Notes: generated by a model not told the origin, from the sequence alone. Counted from the first letter of the stretch, positions 26,201 through 34,025 are shown. The stretch is DNA of 40,973 bases from an uncultured Erysipelotrichaceae bacterium (GCA_902764145.1 CACWUS010000012.1:1-40973); one strand, 5' to 3'. A program made the numbers and translations.

Positions 26201-27113
26201 AAAGGAAAATGGAGAACCTCAAGATTATAATTATAACAATAATAATAATTGGTCTAATAATTCAAATAATACAACAATGACATTATTTGGAAGTAGTTAT
26301 ACAGTTCCTAAAAATGATTATGCAATGTTTGAAGTATATGTTGATGCAGGATTCTATAATAAAGAAAGATTCCAAACTAGACCTGGTTCTGGAAAGGTTA
26401 TAAATGTTACTGATGGAAGTTTTAATAACAAATATTTAACATTAGACAAATTCTTATATCCAATTTCTAAGAATGCATTAACATTTGATACAAACAATAA
26501 TTATTGTAAAACAATAGATGAGGATGCAAGATCTATTACTAAGAGATGCGATGTTACTCAAATATTAGGAGCTAGTGAGCTTAATAATACTAAGATTTAT
26601 ACTTTCTATAGAAATCAAAAAATGGATCAATTCTTTAGAGATATAAACTCTAGTGATAATAGATTTACTTGTCCTGTTGATGTTAAAATACCAAGAGTTA
26701 CATCTTGTGATAATTGTGATATTACTGAATCAACAATTTATAGAAATGTTAATGAATCTAAGATGTTCCCTAATGGAGTTACTCAATCTAGTAACTGGGC
26801 AACTGCTGAAGGTCAAATAGCAGCAAATGTAATTGAATCAACATCTGATATGATTAGAACTAGTGATGATTTACTTGATTATAGTATTACACTAAGTACA
26901 GAGCAAATAAAAGCATTAAGAGAATATAATTCAAATCATAAAGATTATACTAGTGAAGAAATTGCTAATTGTATAATTGTTGATAATACATATAGAAATT
27001 GTAGAAGTAATTTCCTTGAAATATTAAGAGGTAATACTACAGAACTTGGTTCTACTCAATATGGAACACTTAATCCAGATTATAATGGAAGTAAATATTT
27101 TGGTAATAATTAG
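23292..27113 (+). CDS. Giant cysteine-rich secreted protein (1273 aa)
   Basis: A signal peptide (about 1-25) is followed by about 1250 extracellular residues with roughly 47 Cys, often in pairs or closely spaced (C174-C175 in ATCCPTGYEKSGGGCQ, AGCNCGE, SCDNCD). Around residues 270-340 it has AYCVNPGDG followed by NLAMRLWGAHSG, which recalls the two halves of the Cys-Gln thioester domain of Gram-positive adhesins, but the expected Gln before the IW-type end is not present. There is no C-terminal anchor, so it would be released or held by other proteins. It lies in an operon with a membrane protein, next to sortase and Tad genes; a pilus tip, adhesin or outer scaffold is the best guess. Confidence 0.8.
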   Translation: MKKTFKFTFLFLVLAFSFSLVHLDALTCNPDPNKNIKIEKAGIKPTGWKANLPICSWSGPKGFNTYGGFSNWSDAEADAHTKTYVTFESADAKGTEGAIVEKCADPKREIEVTVTCTETVSVLYAQYYKYPVPCNEKMSSNYLAIDPDLKKETTTCYNEGYTCNGAESSAGATCCPTGYEKSGGGCQRKESFTSTVKSSDVNANGGIKNATKGTGPDGSTVTFKSFSDAHSGGGWSCGDPDYALKCPKYECVKEYSTLDTCVPTYKLPDGSTAYCVNPGDGFNGEYQVDSEFDVNKCARSNSTIDCGYANILIESEYHRKLGETIDQEVVNLAMRLWGAHSGQKGYHKTGVANVAGCNCGEYVLFLTGEDGEIVNVYKYTKDYLKRNFEDIAYKYDYIPPNNGKLGSTTYDGKLGNLSCSNIGLTCGTGNACGKTSGGFTIYRQAIDLFFNTLIGNKEMKNHLNYLAGIESEPDDVNVVIGDKGENGERKLYLDISYDGDLVDLGLEEEVVYDCNELRNSKEITEEDKLKIYPYCQTIYYLVDAQGNRIKDSNGNVYDPIKVEECRKGSGCTTEEFSYALMCDRKKQQDTFWIKAYYTSNSAPEIIQKYISCASPTVNQVMFGAVRDKEKIDSDPKNIPTNIYEKPIKGVDTKTFSVVVPCGDSGVCNETGTNKNDNFGSCAVKKNGNLTYTQDGTYTNYIKDPSLKCVLNMSDSNKKLYDYSDHFGVNKNLCRVYCSDTVEYILANKINAVAGETFDYDIELAMYKEKKSDYHLSSVIREKRTCTSEIYYTKNFPADLHENIKSMYNLTDAEAESAKNIGGLLSTLMTRSQNSEGGRKEVVNQVLFDLYNCNFYKDSFDSKIKTPKDSTNARIGKGGVKYDKTYDYASYLYGANNNYGLNKDCTLNKNGVNTCLNMTAVDYQFAAETDTGRASYINLEYAPDSARAFGIQNIQYCNNSRGRENCFEYVKKENGEPQDYNYNNNNNWSNNSNNTTMTLFGSSYTVPKNDYAMFEVYVDAGFYNKERFQTRPGSGKVINVTDGSFNNKYLTLDKFLYPISKNALTFDTNNNYCKTIDEDARSITKRCDVTQILGASELNNTKIYTFYRNQKMDQFFRDINSSDNRFTCPVDVKIPRVTSCDNCDITESTIYRNVNESKMFPNGVTQSSNWATAEGQIAANVIESTSDMIRTSDDLLDYSITLSTEQIKALREYNSNHKDYTSEEIANCIIVDNTYRNCRSNFLEILRGNTTELGSTQYGTLNPDYNGSKYFGNN

Positions 27114-27136
27114 GAAGATTTTTAATCTTCCTTTTT
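27112..27136 (+). terminator. Terminator after the Cys-rich gene
   Basis: AGGAAGATT (27112-27120) pairs with AATCTTCCT (27124-27132), followed by T's. Three-base loop. Confidence 0.75.
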
Positions 27137-27147
27137 AATTATTAATA

Positions 27148-27156
27148 TGTTAAAAT
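27148..27156 (+). promoter_or_regulatory. Extended -10 promoter of the 172-aa gene
   Basis: TGTTAAAAT, one base off consensus, 27 bases upstream of the ATG, with AAAAGGAGG between. Confidence 0.5.
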
Positions 27157-27183
27157 AATAATATAATTTAAAAGGAGGTTCAT

Positions 27184-27702
27184 ATGAAAAAAGAAGAATT
27201 AAGAGAAGTTCCTATTAAGAATTATTATATTGTATTATTAGTTTCTATTCTTGTAATAATAGCGGTACTATATATTAGATCTTTTTATTTAAGCTATCAG
27301 GCAAGTAAAATAAATAATAGCGTATTTTATGACAAAAGTATCAATCAAATGAATACTGATGATTTTGATTTTGCTTTGGAAGAGATAAATGAAGCGATTT
27401 TATATGTAAGTTTTTTTGATTATCCTAGGGTATATAATATGGAGAAAAAACTATATAAAGAGTTTGAAAAAAGGAATATAATTGATAAAGTTATTTATTG
27501 GAATGTTACTGATTTAAAAGATAACAAAGAATATATCAAAACACTTAAGAATAAATATCCTGTAACTGCAGATAAGATTAATAAAGCACCATTAATTATA
27601 TATATTAAAGAAGGAGAAGCTGTTGATGTAATTGATAGTTCTCATGGACTAATTAATGTAAAAGATTTAAAAGAATTGTTAACTAAGTATGGAATTGAAT
27701 AG
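27184..27702 (+). CDS. Membrane-anchored thioredoxin-like protein without cysteines
   Basis: A 172-aa protein with one N-terminal helix (about 14-36) and an outer domain. The order AILYVSFFDYPRVYNMEKKL, then VIYWNVTD, then NKAPLIIYIKEGEAVDVI follows the strand-helix-strand and cis-Pro-like pattern of a thioredoxin fold, but there is no CXXC and no Cys anywhere in the protein. It cannot be a redox enzyme; a chaperone-like or binding role towards the neighbouring Cys-rich protein is possible. Own promoter and terminator. The fold call is by pattern only. Confidence 0.6.
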   Translation: MKKEELREVPIKNYYIVLLVSILVIIAVLYIRSFYLSYQASKINNSVFYDKSINQMNTDDFDFALEEINEAILYVSFFDYPRVYNMEKKLYKEFEKRNIIDKVIYWNVTDLKDNKEYIKTLKNKYPVTADKINKAPLIIYIKEGEAVDVIDSSHGLINVKDLKELLTKYGIE

Positions 27703-27718
27703 TTCCATATTTTTTTTT
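27688..27718 (+). terminator. Terminator after the 172-aa gene
   Basis: TATGGAATT (27688-27696) pairs with AGTTCCATA (27701-27709, one G-T), then a run of T. It overlaps the stop codon. Confidence 0.75.
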
Positions 27719-27729
27719 GTTTTAAAATA

Positions 27730-27738
27730 TGTTATTAT
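27730..27738 (+). promoter_or_regulatory. Extended -10 promoter of the sortase gene
   Basis: TGTTATTAT, one base from consensus, shortly after the terminator T-run and 19 bases from the ATG at 27758. Confidence 0.5.
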
Positions 27739-27757
27739 AAGTATAGGGTAGATTAGT

Positions 27758-29380
27758 ATGAAAGAATATGTTGTTATAACTATATTAGATAATACATTAG
27801 TCTTTAATTATAGAACAATTGTTGATGAAGAAAAAGTATTTGTTAACAAAAATAGTCTATATAAAGATTCTTTTTACTATACATTAAGATATTATAAATC
27901 ACATACAAAATCTATTATAGAAAATATAAAAAAGAATTATAATTCATTAAATACATTAAAAATTATGAGATTAATTACATTTAAATATGTAGTAAATTTA
28001 ATAAAAGAATTAAATTTATCTAATTTGGTTTTAAATTTTTCATCTACTCTTGATTTGGATGACTATAATTTGTTTTTAAATATTGATAATATTAAAACAA
28101 TTTATTGTTATTATATGCCAGGTGGAGTAGTTAAGAAGTTTAAAGACAAGGGTGTAAATATAATGGCTTCTTCTATTAAAGGAGTTTCTTTAGAGTTTTT
28201 AAGTCAACAAGATGCTTTTGAAAATGATACATTATATTATAAAAATGTAATTAAAATTGAAAAGGATTATCCTGGATTAATAGAAGATTTAAAAGAGTTT
28301 TTAAAAATTAATTATAATTTAAAAGCAATTCATGTTTATGTTTATTCAAAGGAATTGATTGAGTCAATAGTTGATTTGGTTAAAAATGATGAATCAAGAA
28401 ATGTTATTGTTTTCTTGCATCAAGGATATGATAAGGGTAATTTTATTGTAAATAATTTTGAATGGCTTAGAGAATTGAGTGAAAAATGTAAAGAAGATTA
28501 TACTTGTGAATTTAGAATTATATATGCTAATAGTTTTTTAAAAAATAATTTATTTAAGCAATTAACATTTAATAATTTGAAATTAATATCAATATTATGT
28601 GTATATGTTTGCATTGTATCTCTTGTTATAGTTAAAGCATATGAATATATTGAAGAAATAAGTGTAGAACAATTAAGAAATGATGTTGTGAGTGATGCAT
28701 ATAATATTTCTAATGAAGAAGATGATGAATATGATCTTGAAGATGAAGATGAAGAAATGGAAGAAGAAATAAGTAAGGAAGAAATATTATCAAAGTATAC
28801 ATTTAGTAATTCTTTTAAAGCTTTAAAAAAGATTAATAAAGAGACTAAAGCATATTTAACTGTTAAAAATACTGAAATATCTTATCCAGTTGTTCAACAT
28901 TCAGATAATAATTATTATTTGAAATATGATTTTTATAAAAAAAGAACTAGTATGGGTTGGGTTTATTTTGATTATAGAAATAATACTGATGATTTTGATG
29001 ATAATAATATTATTTATGGACATAGTATGAAAAATGGTACTATGTTTGGTACATTAAAGAAAGTATTAAATACTACATGGAGAAAAAATTCTGATAATAT
29101 GATTATTACTTTAGATAAGGAAAATAAATCTTATAAGTTTAAAATATTTTCTGCATATAAAGTAGATTATACGACTGATTATTTAAGAATAAATTTTAAT
29201 AGTACTCTTGAAAAAGAAGAGTTTATTAAACTAATAAGAGGAAGAAGTAGTTTTAAAAGTAATGATGTTGTAACTAGCGAAGATAAAATATTAACTTTAT
29301 CTACTTGTGCTGGTGGAAATAATAGAAGGCTTGTTGTTCATGCTGTTTTGATAAAGGATGAAGTTGAGGAGGAAAAATGA
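27758..29380 (+). CDS. Class B-like sortase with large N-terminal cytoplasmic domain
   Basis: A 540-aa protein. Residues 1-270 have no signal peptide and should lie in the cytoplasm; they are not recognised. One helix spans about 274-293, then a very acidic linker (320-337). The sortase domain fills about 345-535: catalytic H422 in YGHSMKNGTMFGTL, C517 in LTLSTCAGG and R523/R524 just after. TLSTC and the GHSM..GTMF phrase fit class B. Normal sortases have only a short N-terminal anchor, so the 270-residue inner part is unusual. It would cut an NPxTG-like signal and join the protein to the wall or to another protein. The 212-aa gene downstream overlaps it by 4 bases. Confidence 0.88.
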   Translation: MKEYVVITILDNTLVFNYRTIVDEEKVFVNKNSLYKDSFYYTLRYYKSHTKSIIENIKKNYNSLNTLKIMRLITFKYVVNLIKELNLSNLVLNFSSTLDLDDYNLFLNIDNIKTIYCYYMPGGVVKKFKDKGVNIMASSIKGVSLEFLSQQDAFENDTLYYKNVIKIEKDYPGLIEDLKEFLKINYNLKAIHVYVYSKELIESIVDLVKNDESRNVIVFLHQGYDKGNFIVNNFEWLRELSEKCKEDYTCEFRIIYANSFLKNNLFKQLTFNNLKLISILCVYVCIVSLVIVKAYEYIEEISVEQLRNDVVSDAYNISNEEDDEYDLEDEDEEMEEEISKEEILSKYTFSNSFKALKKINKETKAYLTVKNTEISYPVVQHSDNNYYLKYDFYKKRTSMGWVYFDYRNNTDDFDDNNIIYGHSMKNGTMFGTLKKVLNTTWRKNSDNMIITLDKENKSYKFKIFSAYKVDYTTDYLRINFNSTLEKEEFIKLIRGRSSFKSNDVVTSEDKILTLSTCAGGNNRRLVVHAVLIKDEVEEEK

Positions 29381-30015
29381 GAAAAGGATTAGTTATATTA
29401 ATCTTGTTATTTATACCCACTTTAGTTTTTGCAAGTAAATGTGATGAAGTAAAACATCAAGAATACATAGCATATGCATCTAAAGTTACTTATGATAATA
29501 GTTTTAGTAAGAGTAATAATAGATTTACTGTAACATTATATAATGTTATTGATGGATTAAAAATAAAATATAATAATAGATATTATGAAAAGAATAATGA
29601 TGATACAGTTACAATTGGGTATGTTGCAGAAGGAACTACAATGAGGATTGAAATATATGGCGAAGAAAATTGTGATATAGCTGGTGTTATTTATATTAAT
29701 CAACTATACTATAATCCTTTTTATGGTGGCAGTGAATGTAGTGGATATGAAAATAAAATAAGAAGTTGTACTGCTCAATTTACTACTACTAAAGTCACAA
29801 AGGAAACTTTAGATATTGCTAAGAGTAATTATGATAATACTATAGTTCAGGAAGAAAAAAAGGAAGAAGTAAAAAAACCAGAAGTAAAAACTATAGATAA
29901 AATTACTGAATTTATGTTAAATTGGGGTATTAAAGCTTTGTTACTTATTATTACTTCTATAATTAGTATTACTTATTATAATTCTAAATTTAGAAAAATT
30001 AAGCATGGTATTTAA
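29377..30015 (+). CDS. Secreted single-span membrane protein, Tad-locus associated
   Basis: A 212-aa protein: signal peptide 1-19 (ending LVFA), then an outer beta-rich domain with four or five Cys, a charged stalk (EEKKEEVKKPEVK), and a C-terminal helix (about 183-203) with a basic tail. No sortase motif. Architecture like the 216-aa protein at 22640. Translationally coupled to the sortase (ATGA overlap), so it may be a sortase partner or a pilus-base protein. Family not recognised. Confidence 0.7.
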   Translation: MRKGLVILILLFIPTLVFASKCDEVKHQEYIAYASKVTYDNSFSKSNNRFTVTLYNVIDGLKIKYNNRYYEKNNDDTVTIGYVAEGTTMRIEIYGEENCDIAGVIYINQLYYNPFYGGSECSGYENKIRSCTAQFTTTKVTKETLDIAKSNYDNTIVQEEKKEEVKKPEVKTIDKITEFMLNWGIKALLLIITSIISITYYNSKFRKIKHGI

Positions 30016-30045
30016 AAAAAGATGTTTAAAACATTCTTTTTTTTT
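30014..30045 (+). terminator. Terminator after the sortase operon
   Basis: An A-rich left arm from 30014 and a T-rich right arm pair through AAGATGTTT and AAACATTCTT with a one-base bulge, followed by a long T-run that touches the next promoter. Confidence 0.65.
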
Positions 30046-30053
30046 GATATAAT
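30045..30053 (+). promoter_or_regulatory. Extended -10 promoter of the dockerin gene
   Basis: TGATATAAT, directly after the terminator T-run, 36 bases upstream of the ATG at 30090. Confidence 0.6.
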
Positions 30054-30089
30054 TAGTTTAGTATATAAAAGTAAAGGAAGGTAAATTTT

Positions 30090-31079
30090 ATGAAGGAATC
30101 AATGTGGGGATATTTAATTGTTATCTTAGGTGTTGTTATTATAGCTATTTTGTTACTTGTTCAAAGATTAACAACTACTAATGAAGAAGATTATTATTTA
30201 AGTAGAGAAGTTTTAAAATCTGCTATGTTAGATGCAGTTGATTATGGTTCTTATATGAAAACAGGAAAATTAGTAATGTCTAGGGAAAAATTTGTTGCAA
30301 TATTTACTAGAAGATTTGCTGATAGTGTAACTCCTGATAATGATTATAGAATAGATTTTTATGATATTTATGAATATCCACCTAAAGCCACAATTAGAAT
30401 AAATACTGAAACTGGTGAAACATCAATTAATAATGAAGGAGTAAATCTTGAAGTAAATACTTTTATTACTGGTATACTAGAAACTACTGATAAAGATGGT
30501 TTATTTACATCAATTGTTAACCTTAATGGAGATGTTGATGATAATGGTACTACTGATATAGATGATAGTAGAAAAATACTAGAATTAGCAAAATCTAATT
30601 CTACTGATACTAAAGCTGATTTAAATGCTGATAATAAGGTTGATTATTATGATGCTTCCTTAGTTGAAAGGGCTGTTATTGGGAAATATAAACAAGGGGA
30701 TGTTAATCGTGATGGTAAAGTAAATGAAGATGATGTTGATTTATTAAAGAGTGGTGCTACATTAAGTAAATCTGAAAGAATACTAGCTGATGTTAATTGC
30801 GATGGTAAAGTAAATAATAATGATATTGAAATATTAACTTCATATGTAAGTGGTGATAGAAAAGAATTGATTAGTAGATATGTAACTGGCGATATTAATG
30901 GTGATGGAAGAGTTAGTGCATTAGATGTAGAATATTTATACAGTTATATAAATAATAGATCTACATTATCTAGTGATCAATTAAATAGGGCTGAATTAAA
31001 TGGCGATAATAAAGTTGATAGTAATGATTTAAATGTTTTAATCGATTGGTTACTAAAAGGAAAATATAGTTATAAATAA
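30090..31079 (+). CDS. TadE-like pseudopilin carrying three dockerin-like modules
   Basis: A 329-aa protein. The start MKESMWGYL followed by a single helix (about 8-25) resembles the two other pilin-like proteins of the locus. Residues about 30-140 form a small TadE/TadG-like outer domain. From about 145 to the end come six calcium-loop repeats of the dockerin type I kind: DVDDNGTTDID (148-158), DLNADNKVDYYD (177-188), DVNRDGKVNEDD (204-215), DVNCDGKVNNND (234-245), DINGDGRVSALD (268-279) and ELNGDNKVDSND (302-313), making three modules. Dockerins bind cohesins; none is seen in this window. It may display a calcium-dependent docking head on the pilus. Own promoter and terminator. Confidence 0.8.
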   Translation: MKESMWGYLIVILGVVIIAILLLVQRLTTTNEEDYYLSREVLKSAMLDAVDYGSYMKTGKLVMSREKFVAIFTRRFADSVTPDNDYRIDFYDIYEYPPKATIRINTETGETSINNEGVNLEVNTFITGILETTDKDGLFTSIVNLNGDVDDNGTTDIDDSRKILELAKSNSTDTKADLNADNKVDYYDASLVERAVIGKYKQGDVNRDGKVNEDDVDLLKSGATLSKSERILADVNCDGKVNNNDIEILTSYVSGDRKELISRYVTGDINGDGRVSALDVEYLYSYINNRSTLSSDQLNRAELNGDNKVDSNDLNVLIDWLLKGKYSYK

Positions 31080-31102
31080 AATCTAGTTTAACTAGATTTT
31101 TT
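31078..31102 (+). terminator. Terminator after the dockerin gene
   Basis: AAAATCTAGTT (31078-31088) pairs with AACTAGATTTT (31090-31100), then T's. Confidence 0.75.
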
Positions 31103-31113
31103 AATTTATCTTA

Positions 31114-31143
31114 TTGAATTATATTCTTCCTTTGTGTTATAAT
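31114..31143 (+). promoter_or_regulatory. Promoter of the cpaB-cpaF-tadBC operon
   Basis: TTGAAT at 31114-31119 and TATAAT at 31138-31143 (18 bases apart), with TG at 31135-31136. It drives five genes up to 35745. Confidence 0.65.
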
Positions 31144-31185
31144 TAATTAGAATAGTGTATTAGATAATAGATGGAGGAAAAGAGA

Positions 31186-32007
31186 ATGAGAGGTATTTTA
31201 ATAAGTATTAAACGTTTTTTAAAGAATAAAAATACTGTAACTATTTTAGCAATATTAGTTTCTTTAGGTATTTTATATTGGTCTTATCAATATAGAATTA
31301 AAAAAGCAACTGAGCCTGTTAATGTTCCTTATGCAACTAGGGCATTAGCACCAAGAACTAAGATTACAAATGATATGGTATCTGTTAAGAAAGTTCCTGG
31401 TGGAATAGTTACTAAGAATGTACTATTGGGGACTGCTGATATTGTTGGTAAATATGTAAATAATACTGCAGTTATTCCAGAAGGTAGCTTATTTTATAGT
31501 GAAATGGTTGTCTCATGGGATGATTTACCATCAAGTTTGTTTGAAGATATTCCTGATGGAAATACAGTAGTACTGCTATCTGTAACTACTGAGTCTACTT
31601 ATGGAAATTCAATGTATCCAGGAAACTATATAGATTTGTATTATGTTAATCCAAGTGGAGTAGTTAATGGTAAAACTGCATTAATGCTTGGTAAGTTTAT
31701 TCAAAGTATTAAAATACTTGCTGTTGTAGATTCTGCTGGAAACAATGTTTTTGAAACAATTGATAGTCCAAAAACTCCTGCTTATATAATGTTTAGTGTT
31801 CCTGAAGATATTCACTTACTTTTAAGAAAAGTACAATTTTCAGGTGGTAGTTTATTCCCAGTACCAAGAAATGCTGAGTATTCTAAAAATCCTGAAAAAA
31901 CTGCTGTTGTAAGCCCAGAAATTAGAATGCAAATAGAAAAGAATACATTAAGTGAAGCACAAATGTATGGTACTTCCGGAACTTTAATTATAGGAGGTAA
32001 TAACTAA
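31186..32007 (+). CDS. CpaB/SAF-domain pilus assembly protein (first copy)
   Basis: A 273-aa protein. I chose the ATG at 31186 because GGAGG at 31173-31177 precedes it; an ATG at 31171 overlaps that site. One N-terminal helix (about 15-33) leads to a SAF-like domain (VPYATRALAPRTKITNDMV) and a CpaB-type body with VIPEGSLFYSEMV, TYGNSMYPGNYIDLYY and LFPVPRNAEY. CpaB (RcpC) acts at the outer face of Tad machines. It shares about half of its residues by eye with the next gene, so the pair is a tandem duplication. Stop and next start overlap as TAATG. Confidence 0.85.
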   Translation: MRGILISIKRFLKNKNTVTILAILVSLGILYWSYQYRIKKATEPVNVPYATRALAPRTKITNDMVSVKKVPGGIVTKNVLLGTADIVGKYVNNTAVIPEGSLFYSEMVVSWDDLPSSLFEDIPDGNTVVLLSVTTESTYGNSMYPGNYIDLYYVNPSGVVNGKTALMLGKFIQSIKILAVVDSAGNNVFETIDSPKTPAYIMFSVPEDIHLLLRKVQFSGGSLFPVPRNAEYSKNPEKTAVVSPEIRMQIEKNTLSEAQMYGTSGTLIIGGNN

Positions 32008-32792
32008 TGGGTAGATTATTTAGAAATAAAGGACTTGTAACTATTGTTGCTATTGCAGCATGTTTAGCTATTTTGTTCTTTGCATTTAGATATAGAGTTA
32101 ATAAAGCAATTAATGCAATAAGTGTACCTATAGCTACTCGTACATTAGAATCAAGGAAATTAATTGAAGAAGACGATATAAAAACTGTTAAAGTAGCTTA
32201 TTCAATGATTACAAGCAATGTTATTACAAATAAAGAAAATATAATTGGAAAATATGTTAACTATAATACATTTATTCCTGAAGGTAGTTTATTTTATGAT
32301 AGTGCAGTTGTAACATGGGCAAGTATGCCTGATTCAACTTGGTCTGATATACCTGAAGGAGATACTATTGTTTCATTAGCAGTTAATTCTCAATCTACTT
32401 ATGGAAACTCAATTTATCCTGGCGATAAAATAGATTTATATTATCAAGGTAGTATTGGTGATAATAAATTTTATGGAAAGTTAATTGAAGGTATTACAGT
32501 ACTTGCTGTTAAAGATGAAAGAGGAAATCATATTTTTAAGAAGAGTGCTGATCAAAATAATGCTGCTGCGTTGATATTTGCTGTTAATGAAGATATGCAT
32601 TTATTATTAAGAAAAGCAATCTATTTAAATGGTTCAGTTGTTCCTGTACCAAGAAATGCTACATATGATGCTAAAACATCTATTTATAAAGAAAATACTA
32701 GTGCAATAGTTGCATATATTAATAGACAATCACATGATTTAAAGCCTGAAACTGATGTTAAGGGCATTGAAGAAATTACAGTAACAGATTAA
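32007..32792 (+). CDS. CpaB/SAF-domain pilus assembly protein (second copy)
   Basis: A 261-aa paralogue of the preceding protein: N-terminal helix (about 7-26), SAF-like part (VPIATRTLESRKLIEEDDI), then the shared blocks FIPEGSLFYDSAVV, TYGNSIYPGDKIDLYY and VVPVPRNATY. It lacks the extended tail of the first copy. Two different CpaB proteins side by side suggest a hetero-oligomer around the pilus exit. A good ribosome site (AGGAGG) lies in the end of the upstream gene. Confidence 0.85.
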   Translation: MGRLFRNKGLVTIVAIAACLAILFFAFRYRVNKAINAISVPIATRTLESRKLIEEDDIKTVKVAYSMITSNVITNKENIIGKYVNYNTFIPEGSLFYDSAVVTWASMPDSTWSDIPEGDTIVSLAVNSQSTYGNSIYPGDKIDLYYQGSIGDNKFYGKLIEGITVLAVKDERGNHIFKKSADQNNAAALIFAVNEDMHLLLRKAIYLNGSVVPVPRNATYDAKTSIYKENTSAIVAYINRQSHDLKPETDVKGIEEITVTD

Positions 32793-32822
32793 AAAAGAAT
32801 AAAAGAATAGAAAGGGATTATT

Positions 32823-34025
32823 ATGGACACAATGGTTTTTTCTCAAATTGATTTTGGGTTAATTCAACCACTTTTAGATAATGATGATATAACAGATATA
32901 TCATATTCTAATGGTGGTCAATTATGGGTTAAATCATTATCTAAGGGTGTTTATCCAGAACATATTGAAGGTCTTACTAATGAAGTTATGGAAAAACTTG
33001 CTTTTCAATGTTCAAATGTTATGGGAAAAACATTTAATATGGCTCATCCACTTTTAGATGCTGAAAGTGCTGAGTTGCGTCTTAATTTTGTCCATGATTC
33101 TATTGCTACTAATGGAATAGCAGTATTAATAAGAAAAACTCCTGCAAAGATTAGACTTAAAAAAGAAAAATTAATTGAAGAAGATTATGTATCAGTTAAA
33201 TTACATGATTTTCTAATTGAATGTGTCCAAGGACACTGCAATGTGCTTGTTAGTGGAGAAACTGGTTCTGGTAAAACTGAACTTATTAAGTATCTTGCAA
33301 GTCATATAAAAGAGGATGAAAAGATTATTACTATAGAAGATACTTTAGAACTTCACTTAGATAAAATATATCCAACAAGAGATATAGTTGCAATGAAAAC
33401 AAATAATATTGCATCTTATTCTGATGTGTTGGTTGCTTGTATGCGTCAAAACCCAAGATGGATTTTACTATCAGAGGTACGTTCTGCTGAAGCTGTTATG
33501 GCTGTTAGAAACTCTATTTCTTCAGGGCATAACATTTTATCAACAATTCACTCTGATAAAGCATCAAGTATTCCTATGCGTCTTTATTCACTTCTTGAAT
33601 CTAGTCAAGATATTGATCAATTTGTTAAAGGTATGCATAGATATATACAGCTTGGAATTCATGTTAAAGGTTTCTATTCTAAACAATATAATAGATTCCA
33701 AAGAGAAATTACTCAAGTTGTTGAATTTTATGTTGATGATGAATCAAATGAAGCAAAAACTAACATTATCTATTCTAGAGATTTAGCGGGAAATGAAAGT
33801 TATAACAATCCTACTAGTCATTTGATTGATTATTTAGCTTCACAGGGAGTAGTAATGAGAGAAGATCCTTTTATTCCTAAGGGAAGTGAAGTTAAAGAAA
33901 GTAGTGAAGATGAAAGCATAGATGTTCCATTAGAAAATACTAATGAAGCAACTATTAAAGTTGATGCAGGAACTACTCCTGTAAAAGAAGAGGTTAAAGA
34001 TAATTTAGAAATTGTAGAAATATAG
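32823..34025 (+). CDS. cpaF: Tad/Cpa secretion ATPase CpaF/TadA
   Basis: A 400-aa type II/IV secretion ATPase. Walker A GETGSGKT (145-152), Asp box IEDTLEL (171-177), Walker B-like ILLSEVR (214-220) and His box GHNILSTIHSD (235-245). The Walker B has SEVR where many members have GEVR or GEIR. The N-terminal part (NDDITDISYSNGGQLWV) is the usual CpaF N-domain. A polar tail of about 60 residues rich in Glu and Ser extends past the core. It powers subunit assembly with TadB and TadC, which follow directly. Confidence 0.93.
   Translation: MDTMVFSQIDFGLIQPLLDNDDITDISYSNGGQLWVKSLSKGVYPEHIEGLTNEVMEKLAFQCSNVMGKTFNMAHPLLDAESAELRLNFVHDSIATNGIAVLIRKTPAKIRLKKEKLIEEDYVSVKLHDFLIECVQGHCNVLVSGETGSGKTELIKYLASHIKEDEKIITIEDTLELHLDKIYPTRDIVAMKTNNIASYSDVLVACMRQNPRWILLSEVRSAEAVMAVRNSISSGHNILSTIHSDKASSIPMRLYSLLESSQDIDQFVKGMHRYIQLGIHVKGFYSKQYNRFQREITQVVEFYVDDESNEAKTNIIYSRDLAGNESYNNPTSHLIDYLASQGVVMREDPFIPKGSEVKESSEDESIDVPLENTNEATIKVDAGTTPVKEEVKDNLEIVEI

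Noticed and set aside
26050..26280. 76-codon Ile-rich frame inside the Cys-rich gene
   Set aside because: Low-complexity Ile/Asn translation of AT-rich sequence in a second frame; no ribosome site.
33409..33786. 125-codon frame overlapping cpaF
   Set aside because: Same strand, other frame, inside the conserved ATPase core; no start signals.
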